Below are positions 1-9,436 of a DNA stretch of 56,064 nt, one piece after another (within the stretch, counting starts at the first letter, position 1; every line of letters begins with the position of its first letter). The translations under genes and the position numbers were made by a program. The stretch is from Rhizophlyctis rosea (taxonomy: Eukaryota > Chytridiomycota > Chytridiomycetes > Rhizophlyctidales > Rhizophlyctidaceae). The notes beneath the pieces were generated by a model. That model was given only the letters and a program-made list of their open reading frames with translations, did not search any database and was not told the origin of the DNA. The stretch is taken from the NCBI GenBank assembly GCA_027596075.1, contig JADGJC010000116.1, positions 50,810 through 106,873 on the forward strand. The letters are read 5' to 3'.

Positions 1-1
1 C

Positions 2-709
2 CCCTTCTCCCGCACCCCCTCCCGCCTAACCCGCACCCACTCCACTCTCCCAACCACACCCGACCCCGTACCCCTACTAACGACTTTCGAAGAACCCCCA
101 CCCCCCGACCCATCAACAACATCCCCAACCCTTCTCTCCGCAGCCTCCGGTGCCGCTCCTCCTCGAAGCCCTTCATCCGTCCAGTTCCGGCGCAGTACAT
201 CCGGTGTAGGGATGAATCCTAACATGAGGAAATCGATCAGTTTTGCGGACCAGGATCCTATGCCGGTGGTGTTTGGGAGTGACGAGGATGTTGCGGTGGT
301 TGGTGTGGATGGGGGTGGGGGGAGGGAAGGTGGTGGGGATGGGAACGGTGATGGGAAGGAGATTAAGAATAAGATTTGGTCGTCATCGTCATCTCCGTCT
401 TCATCCGCACCACCACGGCGGAGTGTTGCGTTTGCTCCGGCACTTGAAGGCGATATCCGGGAAGGCGATATCCGGGAAGGCGATGACGGCAGGTTGTCGA
501 TAGGAAAGAGCGAAACGTCTGCACGCACGTCAAGGAGTCAGGAATCCTCGGCAAGTCAAAAGGCCATACTGGAAGATGATAGCGGAGGCGGATTAGTTCC
601 TGAGGAGAAACCGCAGCAACAGCAGCAGCTTGCAAAGGGTGAACTAAGAATAGTGTTTTCGAACGGCTTAGTGCAGAGTCTTCCTATTGTTGTAGAGGAA
701 GCTGTATAA
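2..709 (+). CDS. C-terminal part of a Ser/Pro-rich unrecognised protein, 5' partial
   Basis: One reading frame is open from the left edge of the window to a TAA at 707-709, so the start lies outside; the first in-frame ATG (212) is internal. About 235 residues are visible. The first third is Pro/Ser/Thr-rich, then two short basic motifs of the same form appear (RKSISFAD and RRSVAFAP), then a 5-residue repeat EGDIR, EGDIR, EGDDGR coded by a 15-bp repeat near 448-487, and a poly-Gln stretch (QQQQQ). The composition suggests a disordered, probably phosphorylated tail. No family recognised. That it is coding rests on the long open frame and on the codon-phase repeats; the alternative is a chance open frame in low-complexity sequence. 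Confidence 0.5.
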   Translation, partial: PFSRTPSRLTRTHSTLPTTPDPVPLLTTFEEPPPPDPSTTSPTLLSAASGAAPPRSPSSVQFRRSTSGVGMNPNMRKSISFADQDPMPVVFGSDEDVAVVGVDGGGGREGGGDGNGDGKEIKNKIWSSSSSPSSSAPPRRSVAFAPALEGDIREGDIREGDDGRLSIGKSETSARTSRSQESSASQKAILEDDSGGGLVPEEKPQQQQQLAKGELRIVFSNGLVQSLPIVVEEAV

Positions 710-1351
710 GCATTTTTCTCCCCACGACGTGTGGTCCACAAAACCACTTTGCCTGTATCGGTCTTGATGCTGTTTAGTTATATTGGTGGGGACCGATTTT
801 CCCTCTATCTTGTAAATATCATTTTGGAAAGAGGTGGTGTATAGACCTAGGCCCCGCCAACTTCTCCCTTCACGGTCAATGTTTGCGAAGGAGAAGGTTT
901 GATATGGTGAAGTATTGACGCCGATGATGAATAAGATGGGAAAGGTGTGAATGAGCTGCGCAAGGATCTTACGCATTCTTCGCCATTGGGAGCAACCAAA
1001 CAAGCACTTTGTGTATGAGTGCAAGCCGATTGGATCATGAATTATGAATGAATGAAGTACTCGAATACAGTGCACTATCAAAAACGACTAACATTCATGA
1101 AAACGCATGTTTACCATTGTAGAACCTACACTCGCAGCATGAACTACATTAGATACAAAGCAGCATACCAGATATTCCATCCTGAGATCGATTAATGAAC
1201 CCTCTCCCACCATCACCATTCCTCTACCACCGTTCCTTTGCCGACGCGCACAAACAAATATTGCGGCTACCTACTGATCAAATGATGTCTCCCAGCTCAT
1301 ACTTCTAAAGTCCCTCGAAATTTCTTCTGTTCTCCCAGGACGGACCATTTT
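710..1351. other. No supported gene
   Basis: Small open frames occur on both strands but none shows a domain, splice signals or a plausible start. It probably holds the 3' flank of the gene to the left. Confidence 0.5.
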
Positions 1352-2300
1352 CTATTGCGTGCAATGCACAGGATCGAGCACAGTTGCCTTCACCCAACAT
1401 TCATATTCACGCTCATAGTAACCTCCTGCAAAGGCGAGAAAGCGATCGTGGTCATGATTGAGCAACTCCGCGTCAGGCACTTTGAAGGTGTAGAGGAGCT
1501 GGAGTGTTCTCAGGTCATGGACGTGGCAGGTGGGGACGTCGCCATTGCAACTAGAGGATGTTGGTCCGAAGAAGGTGAGGAGGTGGAAACGAGTCAGTTT
1601 GATGGCACGGAGGGAACATTCTTCTGAAACTGGAATCGTGCGCGAAGCAACTTCTTTTCCAGTGTCCGCCCGAAGAAGACGCAAGGTATATTCGATGGAT
1701 GAGGGCTGGTCGTTCCGCCAATGGAATTGGGTATATGCGAGGTAGTTTTCACTGACTTCCACATAGCCAGGAAATTCCAGGTGTAGGGTGTTTGGGGCTG
1801 TTGGATTACGAAGTGGTAGGATCTGCACAATTGCGTTGCCAAGCTGACCGAAAGTCATGAAGAGGATGTCTCCACAAATGGTTTTGGCACACAGGATCGG
1901 GGTTGTAAAATTGCAAAAAGGGAGAAAATTGAGTTGAGGTTGACGGTGCAGATGATGTTGTTGTCGGCAGTGTTCAGAAGGTCTCCGACCCTTTCATGAA
2001 GCGACGAGCTTTGATGGAAGTGCGAACGCTTTCGAAAGCATAGGGACCGGAGTCTTCGTATTTGGTGTTGGTTTTGGTCGGAGCGTACTGATCCGGGACG
2101 TTGTGACCCATCAAAGCTATCTCAAGAGGCAGTTCTCCGTGATTGAATTTAGAGTGCACGCCAAGCTTAGACGGCCCCGTTGCGGCTGCAACCGTCCTTC
2201 CCTTGTTGCTCGGAAGTCGATTTAGTGAGGTATAAAGTTTGGGGATAGTCGTGGGAAGTTTGGAATTGTCCTGGTGAAGATGAGAGCAAGGCCCGAGCAA
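1352..2300 (-). pseudogene. Decayed beta-propeller/F-box-associated-like gene, copy 1
   Basis: The minus strand carries protein-like pieces in more than one frame. The downstream piece (about 1352-1900) reads CGDILFMTF... then SENYLAYTQFHW and a sheet-rich C-terminus ending VLDPVHCTQ before the stop. An upstream piece (about 1974-2300) includes YAFESVRTSIKARRF. The two are separated by a frame change near 1910-1930 that no GT-AG intron explains. The same motifs in the same order appear on the opposite strand at 4.3-4.9 kb (FYNLVRSTI; CGDRLFIHG; NESYLAYP), so this is one member of a duplicated family. Fold assignment (repeat-type domain behind an F-box) is inference from the pattern only; no F-box is visible here. 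It could be a gene with an assembly indel rather than a true pseudogene. Confidence 0.45.
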
Positions 2301-2612
2301 GGTTTCAGGGAGCAGGCCTTGACTTGTGTCGCATACAATGGGTCCTGGGGCCGCCTGGGACCCACATACCCAAAGTGAATCTCAATGATATTATTCAATG
2401 ATCAAAATGACACAAGTTCATATTACAAAGAAGATAGCTCAAGTAGGAAGAATGTATGTACAAGAAGATGATTTGTGTGTCAGCGGCGGAGGAGAACTAA
2501 ATCCGAAGGTGGATGGGAAATGAGTTTTGAGAGTATGCGACATCATACTCAGTCCCACGTCCTTACCCAAAGTTACACGCAAAAATGGCTCAAAACGTTA
2601 GATGCCATCTAC

Positions 2613-3774
2613 TCATTCCCACCACTCAATCGAACCCAGCCCAGAGTCATCTATGGATCCCTGACAATGATGAAATTGCGGATCAGTTTTCAAAAAGTCA
2701 AAATTTCCAAGACCTAAAGGAGCGGCAGCTACAAAACTCACATAAATACTATACGCAACCTTTCCCCCTGTCTCCCCGCCACTACTTCCCTCCGGCAAGT
2801 TCTCTCTGACAGGTCCAACATCAAAAAAGGCCTCCTGCTCGATTCTGAAACGTATAAGGGAGTCCTTCTCGATGTAGAGTTCATTTTCGTCGTATTTCCA
2901 GACCCAGAGGCCTTCGGCGGAGTCGAACTCGGTGTTGGCAGGTAGGTAGGTTGGGGGGATGGAGATGTCTTCAAAGAATTCGAGGGAAACTATTTTGTGT
3001 GTTTGGGAACATAATTGGGTTAGATATTGTGTAGACAACTGACCGAAGTCGCCGGCAGAAGGAACTGTCGCGTTCGCAAACTAGCGGCGCACTTGCACTT
3101 GCGCTGAACACCAAACTCGATTTCCATCCTCCGCTGAGGGCTTGGCTACAGCGCCTGCTACTGTCTCGGAGCAAAAGCATACAGCTGCGAAGATAGCAAG
3201 TTTCCGTGCTCCTCCTCGATTTCAAGCGGCCACCAGCTGAAACTCTTCCCTCAAATCGCACCAATTGCCATCGCACGAATTTTCATGGACTCATATCATG
3301 ATCGCTCACCTTTAATTCCTTCAGTTGCAGAAGACCCCGCTACCTTGCCCACCAAAATCTCACCCACAAACGGTCGAAAAACGATCATGCGGAATGAGAC
3401 TATTGATATGATTTGAATCATTAGTATTTGCGCAACTTTGCAGGCTGCTCCACGCATGCGCAGCCGTAATCATAAACCAGTGGTTCTACACCCACCTTTG
3501 CATTGATACGACCCGTCCTGACAGGCATGCACCACCCCTTCCGAAGCGTCCAGGAGATCAAATACGCGGATACAAAGTCCTACGTTGTGTAGTATCTGGA
3601 GGTATATCTAGTCTCAGCATTGATTCGACAAAAAGCCAACACCAGCGTTTGCATAAGTTCCACCTTGTTAGCATACTTCTTGTTGAGCTCGTCTGTTAGG
3701 GCCTGTGCGCGAGGTTTGCGAAAGTCTCTTGGGTGCACGCGGACGTTGTCTCTCAGGTGCGATAGGATAAACAT
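2613..3774 (-). CDS. RPC25: DNA-directed RNA polymerase III subunit RPC25/RPC8
   Basis: Five exons join in frame into 198 residues: 3774-3664, 3595-3496, 3399-3310, 2989-2742, 2660-2613. This is close to the usual length of the family (about 200). The protein starts MFILSHLRDNVRVHPRDF, has the SHS2/Rpb7-N type segment with NKKYANK and GLCIRVFDLLD, then FRPFVGEILVGKV at the hinge, then an S1-like OB domain with SLEFFEDI, WVWKYDENELYI and IRFRI, and ends GLGSIEWWE, the usual family ending. RPC25 pairs with RPC17 to form the Pol III stalk that helps initiation at tRNA and 5S genes in the nucleus. All four introns are GT-AG with matching phases; the second has a TACTAAT branch site. The first donor (GTGGAA) is weak and the 320-bp third intron is long for this window. 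The frame is intact throughout, unlike its neighbours. Confidence 0.93.
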
Positions 3775-4301
3775 GGTGGTGGAAAGGGTATCATGAGAAA
3801 GAAGGGGCGGAACGCAAGCTGTGCCCCAGACGCGGCCGGGTTTGGCAAAAGTGGGCTTTGGTGACAAGCAGGGTAGTGGGATATGGCGACTCTGACTTGA
3901 GCACAGACTTATTGATCAAGAGCTTTCGTTACACTCCTCCCGTCCTTCCTTCCTGTTACATATGAGCAGTAGATGACACCTCGACCCTGAAATTTCTGCT
4001 CGATATTGAGTGCGGGTAAAAGAGAGGGCTTGAGGACTTGGGCGAAGAGGTGAAGAGTGAGCGAAGAAGCCAAAATTAGGGCCAGATGGCGTTTGGCGCA
4101 GTGGGGCTGTCAAATGCGAGCCGTGCCACTGAGCTGCGCAGCCTGCAGCCCTGGCCCCTGAGCCTACCAAACTGTGACCAGTCTTGCACCAGTGGGGCCA
4201 CTGCCCATGGCCTCAAGGCCTAGGGATATTTGGGGCGCCCGTGTATACGCGCACGGAAAACACGGAATTATGCAAGGGCTTGGTGAGCCAAAAGCGGAAC
4301 G

Positions 4302-4876
4302 GTGCCGTATGCCAGTGAGAATTGGAGGGATGTTGCTTGCTTGTGGTTTGCTTGGAGTCGACCGTGGGAACCCAGGGAAATTGAGGCGGCGGTGCCCGTA
4401 CCTGAGACGGATTCGGATGATGCTTCGGGAGATGGGACGGCGGACACGGGATCAGCAGACCTTGGAGTGCACTCCACATTCCTACACGAAGAGGGTGAAG
4501 ATATTCAGTGGGCTATCAAGCGTCATCTCGTCCTGCCCAATGTCATAGTCGACCTTTGGAACAACAACCTCCGCGACCGCTTCTACAATTTGGTTCGCAG
4601 CACCATCATCACCCGAAAAATCCCGGAAGATTTCGGAAGCTCCTATGAATTCATCGAATGCACCAGCGGGAACCCATTGCGAACATCACGCTTCCGTTCC
4701 CAGTTGCCGGCGGGGTTATGTGTGGAGACCGACTGTTCATACATGGTCCGCCTTCTGGCCATGGTGTTGTTACCATACATACCGTATCACTCCGCAATAT
4801 AACCGGCGCGATCACCAAAAATCTACGTTTGGATGGTCCGATGTCATGCAATGAAAGCTACCTTGCCTACCCTTGA
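4302..4876 (+). pseudogene. Decayed beta-propeller/F-box-associated-like gene, copy 2
   Basis: One frame from about 4302 gives an acidic linker, then a helical segment with DLWNNNLRDRFYNLVRSTI and KIPEDFGSSYEF. Near 4650-4660 the likely coding frame shifts by one base to a frame with LPFPVAGGV, CGDRLFIHG and NESYLAYP, which then meets a stop at 4874-4876. Order and motifs match the inverted copy at 1.4-2.3 kb. No intron can link two frames that abut, so the break is an indel, either a real mutation or an assembly error. Sequence to about 5160 looks like faint remnants only. Function unknown; the family resemblance to F-box-associated repeat proteins is weak inference. Confidence 0.45.
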
Positions 4877-5326
4877 AAAAAATTCCGTGACTGTGCCACC
4901 AAGTTCTCAACTTCCGAGCCAACGTTTTCCCAAATTCCCATCTCTTCCTCTTTCCCAACCACCATTGTGAAACAACGACCCATAGTCAACGGAGTACCGT
5001 AACACTCCTGGTACCCGCATTCACTTCCGTAGAGAAGAAGACTTTTCGACTGCAAACCCAGTAAAAGTCGCCGTCGGAGCTATCACCACCATACTGTCTC
5101 CAGAAATCAACGCTCCAACACCACCTCGCAATCAACTCCAGCCGCACAATTTTCATCCCGTCGATTGATATGCATCAGCCTTTCACGTTCTCGGCAGTCG
5201 GAACCTCTCAAACAACTGTGATCTAACGCGGGAAGGTTGATTTGCTTTTCTGTAAGTTTTAGTTGAAACCTCAAAATATTGTCTGAATTTGTTCTGACCG
5301 CATCCCACGAAAAACGCTCTAAATAG

Positions 5327-6334
5327 ACATCGACTCCCTTCTTCACCCTATCATATCCGTTCAACTTTCCTCGCAAATATACGTCATGATGCAAGCAGAA
5401 GACGTGCCACCCGAATACGAAATACTGAATATGCAGCTAGTCGGGCAAGGCAACGACGCTGTCTACGGCGTAACGTCCCTTTCATTCCTCAAGCTCGTGA
5501 CGAACGTGAACATTTTACAACTTGAGGTCTCGTATTTCAGCGTTGGTCGCATTTACGCAATCGACATTGGCACGACGGGGACGGGTCAAAAGAAGATCGA
5601 GATACTGAAATTGGGGTACACCGGATTCCGCGAACGTGCAGCGTTCTTCCGGTGTATGGGAAGTCGACTGAAGAGCATTTGTTTGTTTGAAGTCACTATC
5701 GAGGAGGGAATAGCGTCAGAATCTTTGGCTGATGCCTTGCCGGCGGTTGAGAAAGTCACGTTTGGACGTGTGCGAATTGGAAAACCGAGCAAGACCCGCG
5801 TGAACGTTCCAACAGGATATGTAGGTTATCTTCGTTCTTGTCCAGCGCGCTTCATCCCACACTCTTGCAATCCCTTTTTTGGCAAATCATGTCTTTTGAA
5901 CACAGGTCCACACACTTCTCAAAATGCTCGTTGCCCGACCACCACCCATCGCGCTGAAGGAGGTCATTCTGCCCGACCGAACACTCAGGGGCACGCTATT
6001 CTTCAAAGACTTCTTCGTCAGTCCCACGCTCGAACATGTTGACGTCCATAACCACCATACTGTTGTGTTTGCGAGAGTGGCAGATGTGATTCCATTGAAT
6101 ACTCGTCCTGCATCCCACGAGAAGCGCCTTCCTAGGCTCATCATTCGTGTGGATTTCGCCGACCTAAAAGAAACGTATCCTCACAAACCGGAGTCGACCT
6201 GTGCTGAAGAATGGGCCAAAGCGAGGGTCGACGTCGAGAAGAAGTTGCGTGGGAAGATCGGGGCTTTTGTTCGGGATCTTCGTATTGAATCACCGGACCA
6301 GCCCACATTTGTTGGACCTACGATTGTGTATTGA
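5327..6334 (+). CDS. LRR-like family protein, paralog A (5' end unresolved)
   Basis: Two exons are clear: one ending at 5820 (GGA TAT, then GTAGGT) and one from 5906 (after AACACAG) to the TGA at 6332-6334, both phase 0. The first is open back to an acceptor-like AATAG at 5322-5326, so coding may begin there with an upstream exon not found; the first in-frame ATG is at 5386. The protein shares a layout with the minus-strand genes at 12.3 and 15.2 kb: a GQGND/GEGND-type segment, a hydrophobic SLSFLKLVTNV strand-turn unit, EILKL and SICLFEVT units spaced about 25-30 residues, a DALPAVEKVTF unit before the intron and a basic C-terminus ending near FVGP. The spacing suggests leucine-rich repeats, as behind F-boxes, but no F-box is visible. 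Role unknown. Confidence 0.7.
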
Positions 6335-7019
6335 AATGCACGAATACATCCGGTCCCTCTGATATTGATTGTTGCTCGTCAGCTGTGTGTCATGATTGAA
6401 ACAACTTTGAAGTGGACTGCGTAGTTTTTTGCGGCCATATGGTTGTAATCGTCCACACTGTCATCGAAGCAATCTCTGCATAGCATATTATTGGTGAATG
6501 GTTCGGTAATGGTAGGCGTGATGACTTTCATGTCTTGAAAATGGGTCTTCTGGCCTGAGCCACATCTCACGTTCGGACAATGATCCCAACAACATGGGCG
6601 AAAGCTCATCACCGGCGACCACATCCAGGATTAACCTGCTTATACATGTATACACGATTCTACATTTCCGCTAGGGTGAATGAATGTTCATCAAGAACGC
6701 CTTTTAATGAGCGTTTGAGACAAAACTATTTTGCTCCAACGGCCACTACGATGTTAGCTGGTTCGGTTATATGCGAGCACTTGCCAAAATGATACTACAG
6801 AATGGAAGCAGCAAGTGGCACGTGCAGGATCCGTCACTCCGAATCTCCCTGCACCACCTTTTCATGGTACTAGTCGTCATCATCCCCACCTCCTCCCGCA
6901 TCATGCACACCCCCTCCCCACTATCATCCATAGCATCAATCAACCACCACCATACTGCTCGAACCGCTCTCGTAGCCGCCCAACCCACCACCATCCGCAC
7001 TTTCCCCACCGCGCCATAA

Positions 7020-7432
7020 CCGAACCCGCCAGACAGGATACGTTGGCGGATCGGGGAGTGGGAGAATGGACCAGGTGAAGGTGTGCCGTCAGCTCAGGAT
7101 GCGACTTTGGTCGTACCCGATTTTGACCACCGACCCGGCCGATTTCATTGCCGCTTATGCCTTTGCGGTCTGCCATTGGATCTTCCCGCAATGGCGGAAG
7201 TTGACGAAGTCGCAGTTTTTTGGGGGTCTGGCAATGTGGTGGGGAAGTTAGGAGATGTCCTTCATCAAAGGGAAGGTATGTTGATTACGGAATGACTGAC
7301 CAACACACTAGCAGATTCAATTGAGCCATACGATCTCAATCTCAGCGCCAAGCGCAAACTCAGTTTCGCTGGTTCGTTCGGTACAGCCGGTGCCGACGGG
7401 ATGGTTGTGACTTTGCAAGAAACGTTTTTGTA
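7020..7432 (+). CDS. Unrecognised protein, C-terminal exons (5' end unresolved)
   Basis: A plus-strand frame is open from 7020 to a donor GTATGT at 7276-7281. After an acceptor ACACACTAG at about 7311 it continues in phase 1 through SIEPYDLNLS and GSFGTAGADGMVV to the TAG at 7430-7432. The first exon holds VPDFDHRPGRFHCRLCLCG, with a Cys-X-Cys and other Cys/His residues that could bind metal, and an acidic VDEVAVFWGSG segment. No ATG is in frame in the exon, so the start is upstream, perhaps in the His/Pro-rich frames at 6.8-7.0 kb. No family recognised. It ends about 60 bp from the FHA remnant on the other strand, so the two are convergent. Confidence 0.35.
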
Positions 7433-7499
7433 GAGCGCTGTGGCAATGAGTAGCGTCAGAGTGGAATCAGGATGATTGCCAACTCATATGGCAAGCACT

Positions 7500-7930
7500 T
7501 ACGCGTTCCATCTTCAGTTGATATCGATATCGGATTCTGTCGATCATCGGATTCACCGTTACTGGTCCACTTTCCTGATTCTTCTCACGAAGACGTTTTC
7601 CAATCAAGAAGGTGCCGTCGCTGGATTTGACATCCTTCACCCAAAACCTGTGGAATCAGGAGGAAATGTTCTATGCTGATTCAACCATTGCGACATGCAG
7701 GATCTTGAATGCTCAAAATGGACCGCATGCCTCCACTCAGCTCTACCAACATACCTTTCCATTCTCATACCAAATCTCCGCATGATTCCGACTGAGCACT
7801 GTTGAGTCAAAGATACCATTGTCGCCTCTGATGGAGCTTTGGGGCTCATCTTCCTCCCGACTTTGACAGCCTCAAACAAATCGAGACGTTTGGATGCGAA
7901 TGTATCATTGAGGTTTCGAGCACGAGTTTA
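7500..7930 (-). pseudogene. Frame-broken FHA-domain gene fragment (SLMAP/Far9-10-like)
   Basis: The minus strand spells an FHA domain in pieces: LNDTFASKRLDLF, VKVGRKMSPKAP, then after a one-base frame change FDSTVLSRNHAEIWYENGK, then a donor GTATGT, an intron ending CCACAG, then FWVKDVKSSDGTFLIGKRL. The GR, SRNHAE and KSSDGTFLIGKRL blocks are the standard FHA signature (phosphothreonine binding), and this spacing resembles the FHA of the SLMAP/Far STRIPAK subunits. At least two further frame mismatches follow (across the intron, and near 7515-7530). The fragment stops at the FHA: no coiled-coil or tail-anchor follows before the convergent gene at 7.4 kb. It is a truncated relic, or a real gene split by assembly indels. 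Confidence 0.6.
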
Positions 7931-8027
7931 GTAATGCAAGCCCGTTTGATGGTGAATTATAGAGTCAAGATGTGTTTTGTTCTTGAGCGCTCCCCCACAT
8001 TGCAACCTCCCAACCCAATTTCACCAC

Positions 8028-8645
8028 CTACGGATGGACACTTACATTGGTGTACTGGCCATACTGTTGTCTCCATAGTTGAAATTCTTCAACGCCTTCC
8101 GAGTGGATGCTGATAGAGTCAGGAAAGCGGAACATAAAAATCTGATGGACACGGATGGCTGTAAATAGAAGTGGGCTTATGTCCGAGTTACCTTTACGAG
8201 TCATCGTCGGTTGGTCAACAACCGTTCCCTCATCCGGCGAGTCGCTTCCCGGCGGCGAGTTTGCAGAAAACATCGCCTTAGGCTCGGCGGGATCGGTCGT
8301 AGGTGGGATATTGCCAACCCCTAGTAAACCCATGAGTATTCCGTCAAGGCCTGTAATAAACCAACTCAACAAAGACTTACACAAACTCTTCGTAGGCCGC
8401 ATCCCTTGCGTATCATTGGTCGTCTCTGCCTTCCTATACCCAACCCTAATAATACTACTTCCCACCCGTCCGCCCTGCATCTCCTCCTTAGCTCTCACCA
8501 CTCCAACATCATTCACGAACGCGCACTCCTTCTCCAGCAGGATGCGCAAACTCTCGATGGGGCCAAAGGGTGCAAAGAGGGTGAGGAGGTCCGAAGAGAA
8601 GAGGACTCGGCCGATGTTGCCGGTCCGGAGCGAGCGGGTCGAGAT
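8028..8645 (-). pseudogene. RRM-domain gene fragment (Jsn1/Puf1 or MRN1-type RRM)
   Basis: Minus-strand residues around 8430-8640 form one RNA recognition motif: RTGNIGRVLFSSDLLTLF, FGPIESLRIL, then ECAFVN (RNP1-like), RAKEEMQGGRVGSSIIRVG. The IESVRIL...CAFVNF...RVGNSIIRVGF pattern is typical of RRMs of Jsn1/Puf and MRN1 proteins. The aromatic of RNP2 (normally YVGN/WVGN) is replaced (RTGN). The frame has a TAA immediately upstream and no ATG, while the neighbouring frame is open upstream, so the 5' side is frame-broken. Downstream the frame runs on through a Pro/Ser linker, a probable intron (GTAACT to TTTACAG) and EGVEEFQLWRQQYGQYTN before a donor-like GTAAGT at the stop. No Puf repeats are present. 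It may once have joined the FHA piece; that cannot be decided here. Confidence 0.5.
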
Positions 8646-8856
8646 TTAGTGGTCGTGCATGATTCGAGGGTCGCTGTCAAAGTCCGGGTCGAACCTGTCG
8701 ATGTAGTCTTTGGAGCTGGTGCGGTCGTAGGGTTGGTGAAGATGCTAGTTTATTTGTTCACGTGTCAGTATCAATTGCCTGAGGCACATATAATAGGCAC
8801 CATGAGTACATACCATGTCACGATCAGGACTAACTCATAATCCAATATCGGGCTAT

Positions 8857-9436
8857 TTAGTCAAAGCTCCGCGCACACTTCATCCGTAATGCAGACGCAG
8901 CAGCAAGTTCCTGAGCCCAATGCAGCGCCGTCTCATCCGTCTGCGTCGACATCGCTTGCCCTATTACAACAGACGCCCCAACCTCCACCAACTCGGGTGG
9001 CCCCATGTCCGTTTGTGATTTATTTGATGAGCGGGAAAGGCGAGGAGTCTGTGTATATAGCGAAAGGAAATCTGGTTGCACTTGGACGGATGCATCTGAT
9101 GAAGTACTCCGAGTGGACGCTGCAGAGTGCTCACCGCTTACATACCTTTGTGATTGGCATGCTGCGTTGGTCGCAGTCAGCTGTTCCTTGAGAGACATGA
9201 GTGGCCTCCAACCATAGAGTTGCACAATTGACCAATAGGGCTCCCCTATTATGTGGCACTGTGTCAGTTTCGGTTCTTTTCCTCTTCATCAGCACGTGAT
9301 CGAACAATCCGCACCAGATGTTGAAGAGAACTAGGACGAAGAAGATCAAGCCCAACCCAGAAGCGACGTATGTCTTCGGGACTTGATTTCGACTGCGATG
9401 GGAACTTTGTAAACCCTCAGGAACCTTTACGAACAT
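8857..9436 (-). CDS. Possible single-pass membrane protein, unrecognised
   Basis: From the ATG at 9436 the minus strand reads MFVKVPEG..., then a 20-residue hydrophobic segment (YVASGLGLIFFVLVLFNIWC) flanked by Lys/Arg. A second frame from about 9260 carries EPYWSIVQLYGWRPLMSL, a short amphipathic helix, a Ser/Thr-rich stretch and an Ala-rich end, closing at 8857. Linking the two needs an intron near 9250-9330; no donor with the right phase was found, so the join is uncertain and one of the pieces may be a chance frame. No family recognised. Confidence 0.3.

Noticed and set aside
5107..5394. Minus-strand 95-codon frame overlapping the 5' side of LRR-like paralog A
   Set aside because: The plus strand there carries the family-matching frame and acceptor; the minus frame has no resemblance to anything.
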